This document shows positions 32,964 through 40,633 of a DNA stretch of 64,000 nt, in pieces. Origin of the DNA: Nocardia alni (GTDB taxonomy: Bacteria > Actinomycetota > Actinomycetes > Mycobacteriales > Mycobacteriaceae). The position numbers were made by a program, and so were the translations under genes. Within the stretch, counting starts at the first letter, position 1; each line of letters starts with the position of its first letter. The notes below the pieces were generated by a model, which was given only the letters and a program-made list of their open reading frames with translations, had not been told where the DNA came from and searched no databases. The stretch spans positions 1-64,000 of the forward strand of contig NZ_JAGPOX010000030.1 of the NCBI RefSeq assembly GCF_019038435.1. The letters run 5' to 3'.

Positions 32964-34604
32964 TCATCGCGGGTCACCACCTGTCGTGGACACCGAGACC
33001 GGCGGGGTGAAAACGGCGGGCATCGGGCCGTACGCCTCCAGGTCGACCTCCACGATCACCGGCGCCCGCAGGGCGGCGGCGCGGGCCAGCACCTCGTGCG
33101 CCTCGCCGGCGCAGCGGATCACGGCGTAGGACACACCGATCGACTGCGCGAGCAGAGCGAAGTCGGGAGTCGTCAGATCCACGGCGTAGGTGTGGGTTCC
33201 GTTGGCGTGCTGCATGTTCCGCAGCACGCCGTAACCGCCGTCGTTGCAAACCAGCAGTACCAGCCACGGCCTCTCCTGAGCCATGGTGAGTACTTCACCG
33301 AAGTGCACGGCCAGGCCGCCGTCGCCGCACAAAGCGAGGGTGGGCCGGGTCTCGTCGGCCAGCGCCGCGCCGATCGCCATGCCGAGACCCTGGCCGATAC
33401 CACCGCCGCGCGGGAAGACGTTGGCGCGCGGGTCGTAGATGGGTAGCAGCCGGTTGCCCCAGGAGCTGGAGGCGATGGTGACGTCGCGGGCGATCACCGC
33501 ATCCCTCGGCAGGGCCGCCCGCACCGCGTCGCTGAGTACGGCGTGGTCGCCGAGCCCCTCGCGCTGCGCGGATCGCACCTGCGCCCTGGTCCCGCGGCAA
33601 CGCTGGGTCCACGCGTTGCCGACCGCGGCGAGCCTGCCGGAATCCAGGACGGCCCGCAGGAATTCGCCGATCTCCCCCACCACCGGGACGGTGACCGGGA
33701 ATACCCGGCCGGGTGCGGCCGGATCGAGGTCGACCTGCACGTGCGCGGCCGGGACCGGGATGGTGTAGTCGGCGGTCTCGTTGGAACGGAAGTGCGTGCC
33801 CAGCGAGAGCACCAGATCCGCGTCGGCGAGCAGCGCCCGGCCCGCCGGGGCGGTGGCGTAGTTGCCGATGCACAGCGGATGATCCTCGGGCACCGCACCG
33901 CGACCGGAGTTGCTCGTGAAAAGCGGTGCACCCCAACACTCGAGCAGTTCGATGAGTTCGACGCCCGCGCGCGTGACGCCACCGCCGGCCCAGATCACCG
34001 GGCGCTCGGCGGCGGCCAGTGCCTCCAGCGCCACGGCGACCTGCGCCGAATCCGCCTGCGGCGGAGTGGGAATCACCAGCTGCTCACCGGTGACGGTCTG
34101 CCCGGCGTATTGCAGGTCGATCGGCCATTCGACACTCACCGGACCGCCCGGCCGCGACAGGGCCCTCATCACCCCGTCGCGCAGCACCTTGCCCGCGGCG
34201 TTCGCGTCGAGAATCGTTGCGGCATGCGCGGATACGGCCAGCAGCATGCCGAGCTGATCCTTGGTCTCGTGGATGAACCCACGGCCGGAGCCGAGGTAAC
34301 GGGACTCGACCTGACCGGTCACGTGCAGCACCGGCGTCGCGGCCGACAGGGATTCGACCAGCGCACCGGCGGCATTACCCGCGCCGGTGCCGGTGCTGGT
34401 CAGGGCACAGCCCAAACCTCCTGTGGCGCGGGCATATCCGTCGGCCGCATTGACCGCGGTGGCCTCGTGCCGGACCGGCACGAACCGCAGTTCGCGGGCC
34501 ACCGCCTCCACCAGCGGCTGGTTGTGCACGCTGACGATGCCGAACACCGTGTCGACACCGGCCTCGCGCAGCACCTGTACCAGCAGATCTCCACCGTTGG
34601 GCAT
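32964..34604 (-). CDS. Thiamine diphosphate-dependent enzyme (decarboxylase/carboligase type)
   Basis: 546 aa from ATG 34604 (AGAGG upstream). The three ThDP-family domains are present: PYR with catalytic Glu47 (RHEATAVNAADGYARATGG), central domain with IWAGGGV and LGTHFRSNETAD, and PP domain with CGDGGLAVHFGEVLTMAQ...NDGGYG. Related to benzoylformate decarboxylase, benzaldehyde lyase and acetolactate synthase. His27 in SVHN aligns by eye with the His29 of benzaldehyde lyase, but GVHN is common in this superfamily. In context, decarboxylation or C-C lyase chemistry on an aromatic side chain is likely. Confidence 0.9.
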   Translation of the reverse strand: MPNGGDLLVQVLREAGVDTVFGIVSVHNQPLVEAVARELRFVPVRHEATAVNAADGYARATGGLGCALTSTGTGAGNAAGALVESLSAATPVLHVTGQVESRYLGSGRGFIHETKDQLGMLLAVSAHAATILDANAAGKVLRDGVMRALSRPGGPVSVEWPIDLQYAGQTVTGEQLVIPTPPQADSAQVAVALEALAAAERPVIWAGGGVTRAGVELIELLECWGAPLFTSNSGRGAVPEDHPLCIGNYATAPAGRALLADADLVLSLGTHFRSNETADYTIPVPAAHVQVDLDPAAPGRVFPVTVPVVGEIGEFLRAVLDSGRLAAVGNAWTQRCRGTRAQVRSAQREGLGDHAVLSDAVRAALPRDAVIARDVTIASSSWGNRLLPIYDPRANVFPRGGGIGQGLGMAIGAALADETRPTLALCGDGGLAVHFGEVLTMAQERPWLVLLVCNDGGYGVLRNMQHANGTHTYAVDLTTPDFALLAQSIGVSYAVIRCAGEAHEVLARAAALRAPVIVEVDLEAYGPMPAVFTPPVSVSTTGGDPR

Positions 34605-34616
34605 AGGTTGTTCCTC

Positions 34617-35399
34617 TCAGACGTAGCGGGCGACGCCACCGCAGACGTCGAGATCGGCGCCGGTCACATAGGACGAGCGCGGGGACAGCAGGGTCACGAC
34701 CATCGCGGCCACTTCGTCGGCACGACCGAAGCGGCCGAGCCCGACACCGCGGTCGGCGGCGATCTGTGCCTCCCATTCGGCGAAAGACTGTGCGGTGCCG
34801 GACTCTTCGTAACGACGACGCCACTGCCCGGTGTCGACCAAGCCCAGCGATACCGTATTCACCCGGATGTTCTCCGGCGCGAGTTCCAGCGACAGCGACT
34901 TGGTCAGGTTCAGCAGTCCGGCACGAGCGGCGCTGGTGGTGACCAGACGGATCTCCGGCTGGCGGGCCAGTACCGCATTGATGTTGACGATCGCGGCGGT
35001 ATCGGAGCGACGCAGCCACGGTAATGCGGCGTCGACGGTATTGAGCACACTGGCGAACTTCAGATCCAGCTCGTCATGCCAGTCGTCCAGGGTCGCCTCG
35101 GCACGCGTCGCCATACGCGAGCGGCCCGCGTTGTTCACCAGACCGTCGATGCCGCCGAAACGCTCTGTGCCGGAGGCTATCAGAGATGCGACCGCCGCCG
35201 GATCGCGCACGTCGCAGGACTGCGCGTGCACCCGTTCGGCGCCGGGGAGGGCCTCGACCGCAGACCGCAGACGCGACAGGTCGCGGGCACAGGTGATCAC
35301 CCGCGCGCCCTCGGAGAGCAACAGCCCCACGGTGGCCAGGCCGACGCCCGAGCTGCCGCCGGTCACCACGTACGTGCGGCCGTTCAGATGTAGGTCCAT
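34617..35399 (-). CDS. SDR family oxidoreductase, atypical active site
   Basis: 260 aa from ATG 35399. Rossmann TGGSSGVG and NNAGRSR are present, but the catalytic YxxxK is TSAAR (Thr for Tyr, Arg for Lys) and the Ser position reads NINAVLA. TSAARAGLLNLTKSLS...LGLVDTGQWRRR is itself a recurring pattern, which argues for a specialised subfamily rather than a damaged gene. The dehydrogenase role is therefore uncertain. Within the aromatic operon, 12 bp from the ThDP gene. Confidence 0.85.
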   Translation of the reverse strand: MDLHLNGRTYVVTGGSSGVGLATVGLLLSEGARVITCARDLSRLRSAVEALPGAERVHAQSCDVRDPAAVASLIASGTERFGGIDGLVNNAGRSRMATRAEATLDDWHDELDLKFASVLNTVDAALPWLRRSDTAAIVNINAVLARQPEIRLVTTSAARAGLLNLTKSLSLELAPENIRVNTVSLGLVDTGQWRRRYEESGTAQSFAEWEAQIAADRGVGLGRFGRADEVAAMVVTLLSPRSSYVTGADLDVCGGVARYV

Positions 35400-35428
35400 T
35401 GTCGAGTCCTCCTCGGGGACAGTCGAAA

Positions 35429-36178
35429 TCAGTGCAGGACGAAGCCGCCGTCGACGACCAGCTGCTGCCCGGTGATGTATCCGGCCTCCGGGCCGAGCAG
35501 GAACGCCACCGCGCCGACCAGATCCGACGGCTGTTGCGGCCGGGTCAGCGCACGGTTCAACCGGTAGAGCTCGTGCCGATGCGCCGGAACGAATTCCGCG
35601 GATTCACTCTCGGTCAGGCCCGGCGACACCGTGTTCACGGTGATTCCGAACTCACCCAGATCCCGTGCCACGGTCCGGCTCAGCGCCGCCACCCCGCCTT
35701 TCGAGGCGATGTAATGCGACAGTCGCGGTGAACCGTAGAGCGCCGCGTCCGAACCGATGGTGACGATCCGGCCACCGTCACCGGCGGCGATCAGGGCCCG
35801 TGCCGCACCCCGGGTCACCAGGAAGGTGCCGCGCAGGTTCACGGCCAGCACCCGATCCCAGTCGGCGACCTCGAGCTCGTGAATCGCCTTGCCGCCCACA
35901 CCATCCGCCAGCGCCGCGTTGTTCACCACCCCGTACAGCGGACCCGCGGCGGCGATGGTGGCGAACATGGCGTCCACCGACCGCTCGTCGCGCAGATCGA
36001 CCGGTACGAACCGGGCGTCGACACCGTCGGCGCGCAACTCGGCGGCGGCCGCCGCACCCCAGTCGGTGCGCAGATCGGCCAGCCACAGCGTGGCCTCCTG
36101 CGCACCCACCCGGGCGGCGATCGCCTTGCCCAGCCCACGCCCGGCGCCGGTGATCAGGATCGTCTTGCCTCGCAACAT
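35429..36178 (-). CDS. SDR family oxidoreductase
   Basis: 249 aa from ATG 36178, which shares one base with the cupin stop (TGATG). Classical features: TGAGRGLG (about 10-17), NNAALADG, TIGSDAA with Ser, YIASK (Tyr/Lys), NTVSPGLTE and the C-terminal QQLVVDGG. Likely oxidises or reduces a side-chain alcohol/ketone of the aromatic substrate. Confidence 0.92.
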   Translation of the reverse strand: MLRGKTILITGAGRGLGKAIAARVGAQEATLWLADLRTDWGAAAAAELRADGVDARFVPVDLRDERSVDAMFATIAAAGPLYGVVNNAALADGVGGKAIHELEVADWDRVLAVNLRGTFLVTRGAARALIAAGDGGRIVTIGSDAALYGSPRLSHYIASKGGVAALSRTVARDLGEFGITVNTVSPGLTESESAEFVPAHRHELYRLNRALTRPQQPSDLVGAVAFLLGPEAGYITGQQLVVDGGFVLH

Positions 36179-36678
36179 CAGTCGCGGCTGATCCCGTGCA
36201 TGGCCGAGGTCTCCGGGTAGGTCGGGACCTGCGGCTTCCGCGCGCCGATGACGACGCAGAACAGTGCGGTGGTGTCGCCGTTGTTCTTCAGGCTGCGCGG
36301 CACCCCGGCCGGTACGACGATCATGTCGCGGTAACCGAGCGTGCGCTTCTCCACCTGCCCGTCCCGGTGGACACCGACCTCGATCTCACCCTCCAGCACG
36401 AAGAACGCCTCCTCTGCGTCGTGGTGGGTGTGCTCCGGCCCCTCGGCCCCCGGCGGCAGCATCATGTTGGAGAAGGTGAATCCCTGCGATGGGATGGTCC
36501 GCCGATCGCCCTCGTGATTGCCGGTCGCACCGGAGCCGACGTAGCGAATCTGGGCCCGCCGGAACTGATCTCCGGCCTTGGCCTGGAAACCCAGGGCGTC
36601 CCAGTCCTCGTGACGGCTGGCCTTGGTGAGGATCAGCGAATCGGTGAATTCCTTCAGATCGGAGTTCTCGTAGTCCAT
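36178..36678 (-). CDS. Cupin-domain protein
   Basis: 166 aa from ATG 36678. Cupin motif 1 PEHTHHDAEEAFFVLEGEIEVG (His pair and Glu for metal binding) and motif 2 DMIVVPAGVPRSLKNNG. The last part (KPQVPTYPETSAMHGISRD) is not part of the cupin. Single-domain small cupins in such operons are often isomerases, oxygenases or metal-dependent decarboxylases; which is not decidable. Translationally coupled to the downstream SDR. Confidence 0.88.
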   Translation of the reverse strand: MDYENSDLKEFTDSLILTKASRHEDWDALGFQAKAGDQFRRAQIRYVGSGATGNHEGDRRTIPSQGFTFSNMMLPPGAEGPEHTHHDAEEAFFVLEGEIEVGVHRDGQVEKRTLGYRDMIVVPAGVPRSLKNNGDTTALFCVVIGARKPQVPTYPETSAMHGISRD

Positions 36679-36721
36679 GGTGGTGTCTCCTTCTCTCTCG
36701 AAATCATTGGCAGGCAAGGCT

Positions 36722-37534
36722 TCAGGACGCCCGCAGACGTTCTGTGATCTGGACGAACGACTCGGCCCAGGCGTCGAACGCCTCGGGTCGCTCCTGGTTG
36801 GCCAGATGCCCGGCCCCACGCAGGGTCACGAACACCGCGCCCGGAATGCCGCCCGCGAGAACCTGGCTGGCGGCCTCACCGGTGACGGTGTCCAGATCAC
36901 CGCACAGGACCAGGGTCGGGACGTCGATGCGGGGCAGGTCGGCGGTGTGGTCGGTGTCGGCCATGGCCATTGCGGCGCTGCGATATCCGGCCGGGCGAAT
37001 CGATGCCGCCATCGCCGCGGCCACTGCCTGAGTCTTCTCCGGATCTGCCTGTGGAGAAAGCACTTTCGGTGCCCTCTTGGCCGCGAATGCCGTAGCACCG
37101 TCGGCATCGAGTTCGTCCGCGCGCGCCAGCATGGCGGCCGCGCCCTCCTCGGTGGCGCCGGAGCCGACGGTCGAGCTGCCCAGGATCAGGCTGCGCAGCA
37201 GCTCGGGATGCCGCAACGCCACCCGGGTGGCGATCACGCCGCCCCAGGACATGCCGAGCAGGTGGGCCCCGCGCCGACAGCGGTCACCGATCAGCTCGGC
37301 GACCAGGTCGGCGTATTCGTCGAGGGTCAGCGGCGCGGCCGGGTCGGCGCTGCGCGCATAACCCGGCGCGTCCCAGGCCAGCAGCCGCAGCCGGTCCGGC
37401 CAATCGGCGAACTGAGGCGCGAAAGTATCTGCGCTGCCGCCTATTCCGTGCAGCAGCACGATATCGGGACCGGATCCGAGATCGGTGACGTGGAGGTCGC
37501 TCAGTGTCGATGATTCGCACGCAAGCCCGCTCAT
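36722..37534 (-). CDS. Alpha/beta hydrolase, MhpC/meta-cleavage-product-hydrolase-like
   Basis: 270 aa from ATG 37534, overlapping the dioxygenase stop (ATGA). HGIGGSADTF oxyanion segment, nucleophile elbow GMSWGG (Ser about 96), acid in LCGDLDTVT and His in GAGHLANQERPEAF: a complete triad. Position directly after an extradiol dioxygenase fits hydrolysis of the ring-opened product, the classic meta-cleavage order. Confidence 0.88.
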   Translation of the reverse strand: MSGLACESSTLSDLHVTDLGSGPDIVLLHGIGGSADTFAPQFADWPDRLRLLAWDAPGYARSADPAAPLTLDEYADLVAELIGDRCRRGAHLLGMSWGGVIATRVALRHPELLRSLILGSSTVGSGATEEGAAAMLARADELDADGATAFAAKRAPKVLSPQADPEKTQAVAAAMAASIRPAGYRSAAMAMADTDHTADLPRIDVPTLVLCGDLDTVTGEAASQVLAGGIPGAVFVTLRGAGHLANQERPEAFDAWAESFVQITERLRAS

Positions 37535-38499
37535 ACCGCGGCGCCGATCTCGGAAACCGGTACGGCGCCGGGGATCTGCGCGCGCAGTTCCGGAAACTGC
37601 TCGAACGCACCGAGATCGGGAACGCCGGCCATATGGGTGCGCACATCCTTGGACGGCGGGCCCGCGGTGCCCCAGGTGTCCGACAGCTCCGGCACCCGTC
37701 GCCACACCCGGCACAGCCAGCTGTCCTCGTCGACCTGCGCGATGCCGTTGGTGTATTCGCAGACCAGCCCGCCCGGATCGGCGAAATAGGAGAAGGTGTT
37801 GTCGCCGGGACCGTGCTTGCCCGGACCCCACATCGGGACCACGCCGTGGTGCCGTAGTCGCCCGATGCCGCGCATGAAGTCGTCGACGGTCGGCATCTGA
37901 TAGGCGACATGATTCACCGAGGTCCAGCTCGCCTTGTTGAACGCGATGCTGTGGTGATCGGTGGTGCAGCGCAGGAATGCCATCTGATGTTCGGACCAGT
38001 CGGAGACCCGCATGCCGAGCACGTCGGTGTAGAACGCGACCGCGGCGTCGATGTCGACGGTGTTCAGCACCACGTGGGTGACACCGACCGGCACCGCGTC
38101 GCCGCCGAGCCGGGGCACGGCGAAGGTGTCCGCGAGCAGTTCGATCACCCGGCCCTCCAGGTCGGCGAACCGTAGGCCGTAGCCTCCGCCGACCGTGTCG
38201 GTGGGACCGGGTCCGGCCAACAGCGGGATGCCCCTGGCCTCCAGCCGGCGAGCCGCGGCATCCACCTCGGCCGGAGTAGCGACGGCGAAGGTGATGCGGC
38301 CCAGTCCGTTTCGTTCGGCCTCGGTCAGTTGCAGGATGTGGTGCTGAGTTCCGGTGCCGCGCAACCACGCCACGTCGGTGTCGCGTTCCACGGTCCGCAG
38401 ACCCCAGATTCCGCTGTAGAAGTCGGCGGAATCGGCGAAGGCGACGGTGCGAAGTTCGACGGATCGTAGGGCGCGTAGACGCGCGATCGGTTCGTTCAT
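37531..38499 (-). CDS. Extradiol ring-cleavage dioxygenase, type I (VOC fold)
   Basis: 322 aa from ATG 38499. Two tandem VOC modules; in the C-terminal module the Fe(II) ligands are in THVVLNTVD (His), VNHVAYQM (His) and VCEYTNGI (Glu), the 2-His-1-Glu set of catechol 2,3-dioxygenase/BphC. Length of about 300-320 aa is typical of the two-domain enzymes. Suggests a catechol-type ring is opened here, with the hydrolase and aldehyde dehydrogenase acting next. Confidence 0.9.
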   Translation of the reverse strand: MNEPIARLRALRSVELRTVAFADSADFYSGIWGLRTVERDTDVAWLRGTGTQHHILQLTEAERNGLGRITFAVATPAEVDAAARRLEARGIPLLAGPGPTDTVGGGYGLRFADLEGRVIELLADTFAVPRLGGDAVPVGVTHVVLNTVDIDAAVAFYTDVLGMRVSDWSEHQMAFLRCTTDHHSIAFNKASWTSVNHVAYQMPTVDDFMRGIGRLRHHGVVPMWGPGKHGPGDNTFSYFADPGGLVCEYTNGIAQVDEDSWLCRVWRRVPELSDTWGTAGPPSKDVRTHMAGVPDLGAFEQFPELRAQIPGAVPVSEIGAAV

Positions 38500-38572
38500 C
38501 GGCTATTGCCTCCAGTCAGCTCGGATAGTTCAGCGGTAGATATATGGATGCGCGAGGTCCGCTCCGGAAACC

Positions 38573-40072
38573 TCAGTCCGCCCACGAGTTCGGTTCGGAC
38601 TCCAAGCCCAGGTAGAGGCTCTTCTGCCGGGAGTAGCCCGCCAGCGCGGCCCGCCCCTTCTCCACTCCCAGCCCGCTCTCCTTCACCCCGCCGAAGGGGG
38701 TCGAGATGCTGAACTGCTTGTAGGTGTTGATCCACACCGTGCCGGCCTGCAAGCGGCGCGACAGCCACAGCGCCCGTCGGTAATCCCGGGTCCAGATGCC
38801 CGCGGCCAGCCCGTAGACGGAGTCGTTGGCCTGGGCGATCAGATCGTCGAGGCCACGGAACGGCAGGGCCACCAGTACCGGCCCGAAGATCTCCTCCTGG
38901 CATACCCGCGCCGAGTTGGGCAGGCCGTCGACGATCGTCGGCAGGTACCACGCTCCTGCGGGATCAAGTGTTGGATCTTCGGGAACCGCTCCACCACAAC
39001 GGATCCGGCCTCCCTCCTCACGGGCGAGATCGACGTAGCGGCCCACCGCGTCACGATGGCTGGGATGCACGAGCGGCCCCACCTGCACATCCGGTCGCTG
39101 CCCCGGGCCCACTCTCAGCTCGCGGGTCTTGGCGACCAGTCGGTCGAGGAATTCGTCGTAGATGCTCGCGTCCACGAACAGCCGCGATCCGGCGACACAG
39201 CTCTGTCCCGACGAGGAGAAGATGCCGTACACGACTCCATTCACGGCCTGGTCCAGATCGGCGTCGTCGAGGACGATCGTCGGCGACTTGCCACCGAGTT
39301 CCAGGGAGATCGGCATCAGCTTCTCGGCGGCGACGTGCGCCAACGTCCGGCCGGTCCGGGTGCCGCCGGTGAAGGTCACCTTCCCGACCCAGGGGTGCCT
39401 GACCAGCGCGTCGCCGACCACCGACCCCTTGCCGGGCAATACCGACAGCAGCCCCTGCGGCAGTCCGGTTTCATCGATCAGCCGTGCCAGCGCCAGCGAC
39501 ACCAGCGGCGTCCACTCGGCGGGCTTGAGCACCACGGCATTTCCGGCCGCCAGTGCGGGCGCGATCTTCTGCGCGTCGCTGGCGATCGGTGAATTCCACG
39601 GCGTGATCGCGCCGATCACGCCGATCGGCTCGTAGGTGCTCATGGTGAGGTAGTCACCGCGCGGCGTGGTCAGATCCTGGTCGAAGGTTTCCAGTGCCGC
39701 GCCGAAATAGCGGAAGGTGCCGGCGGCGCTGGCCACCAGCGCACTCGTCTCGGCGAGCGTCTTACCGGTGTTGAAACTCTGTAGCAGCGCAAGGGATTTC
39801 GTGGCGCCCTCGATGGCGTCGGCGATCCGGTACAGGTAGTGCGCGCGCCGGTGCGGCAGCAGATCCCGCCATGCCGGGTCGGCGACCGCCGCGACCGCGG
39901 CCCGCACCGCCGTATCCGCGTCCGCATCGGTGGTCTGGGTGATCGTCTGCAGGACCGCACCGGTGGCCGGGTTCAGCACCTGCCCGCACGGACCCGACGC
40001 CTGCTTCCAGTGCCCACCGATCAGCGCCTCGTCCGGAATCGGCTCGAACACAAGCGTTTCGCCGACTGCCAT
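38573..40072 (-). CDS. NAD-dependent aldehyde dehydrogenase
   Basis: 499 aa from ATG 40072 (SD GAGGAGG). Family landmarks: ITPWNSP, KPAEWTPL, FTGGTRTG, catalytic Glu in LELGGKSP and catalytic Cys in SSGQSCVAGSR, plus the EEIFGPVL and PFGGVKESGLG ends. First gene of the operon. It may act on a hydroxymuconic semialdehyde or on an aromatic aldehyde released by the ThDP enzyme. Confidence 0.95.
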   Translation of the reverse strand: MAVGETLVFEPIPDEALIGGHWKQASGPCGQVLNPATGAVLQTITQTTDADADTAVRAAVAAVADPAWRDLLPHRRAHYLYRIADAIEGATKSLALLQSFNTGKTLAETSALVASAAGTFRYFGAALETFDQDLTTPRGDYLTMSTYEPIGVIGAITPWNSPIASDAQKIAPALAAGNAVVLKPAEWTPLVSLALARLIDETGLPQGLLSVLPGKGSVVGDALVRHPWVGKVTFTGGTRTGRTLAHVAAEKLMPISLELGGKSPTIVLDDADLDQAVNGVVYGIFSSSGQSCVAGSRLFVDASIYDEFLDRLVAKTRELRVGPGQRPDVQVGPLVHPSHRDAVGRYVDLAREEGGRIRCGGAVPEDPTLDPAGAWYLPTIVDGLPNSARVCQEEIFGPVLVALPFRGLDDLIAQANDSVYGLAAGIWTRDYRRALWLSRRLQAGTVWINTYKQFSISTPFGGVKESGLGVEKGRAALAGYSRQKSLYLGLESEPNSWAD

Positions 40073-40091
40073 ACCGACGCCTCCTCACTAT

Positions 40092-40122
40092 CTAAGCCTT
40101 AAATATCTTAGTGCTTAAATAT
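40092..40122. promoter_or_regulatory. AT-rich regulatory site upstream of the aromatic operon
   Basis: CTAAG (40092-40096) and CTTAG (40107-40111) form an inverted pair, interleaved with a 9-bp direct repeat CTTAAATAT at 40098-40106 and 40114-40122. It lies 20-50 bp upstream of the aldehyde dehydrogenase start. MarR/IclR-type site by appearance. Confidence 0.55.
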
Positions 40123-40386
40123 ATAACCAAGGATTGCCCGCTCGTCAACCGCTGCGGCCGTGACGCGCCCCGACACTCGGCGTACAAGATGGATGAACCC
40201 GGCCGCATCGCGATCGGACAGCTCCAAGGCCACCATCTGCGTCAGCCTTGAAAGCGCATCCGCACCGAGCCGGCGACCGTTCAGTGAGGCAATACAGACA
40301 GTGCTGCCCCGGCGGCAACATGACGACGACTCCGTGTCGCCCCGGCCTCGCCTAACTCCACCACCCCAGAGGCCGACGGGTAGCAC
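40108..40386 (-). pseudogene. Possible regulator remnant between the two divergent promoters
   Basis: 92-codon frame. Its second half, RLTQMVALELSDRDAAGFIHLVRRVSGRV, looks like the C-terminal dimerisation helix of a MarR-type regulator. The first half is Gly/Arg/Cys-rich without a winged helix. No SD. May be the leftover of the operon's own regulator, or a chance frame. Apart from the two regulatory sites, nothing else is recognised in the 561-bp gap between the divergent starts. Confidence 0.3.
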
Positions 40387-40495
40387 CCCTCACCACCGAG
40401 CGAACCACCGCCGGGCACGCCCTCGCCGACGTCGAAGACACGGGGAACGCCTATTAAGCCTTCGTTTCGACCGCCGGGCCGAGTTACCTTTGGCC

Positions 40496-40532
40496 TTGAC
40501 TTCTTTGCGCTAAGACTTTAGAACTGCTTAGC
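40496..40532 (+). promoter_or_regulatory. Candidate promoter and operator for the MFS gene
   Basis: TTGACT (40496-40501) and TAGAAC (40519-40524), spacing 17. The candidate -10 is flanked by GCTAAG (40509-40514) and CTTAGC (40527-40532), an inverted repeat with the same CTAAG half-site as the site upstream of the aldehyde dehydrogenase. Confidence 0.55.
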
Positions 40533-40633
40533 ACATGGTTTTTCTGTGGCCTGACGCACAGTCGCATGCCACTCTCGCGGGCGCATCCCGGTCTTCGAAC
40601 GACCCGGACGGGCCTCGAAAGGAGTCCCCCGAC

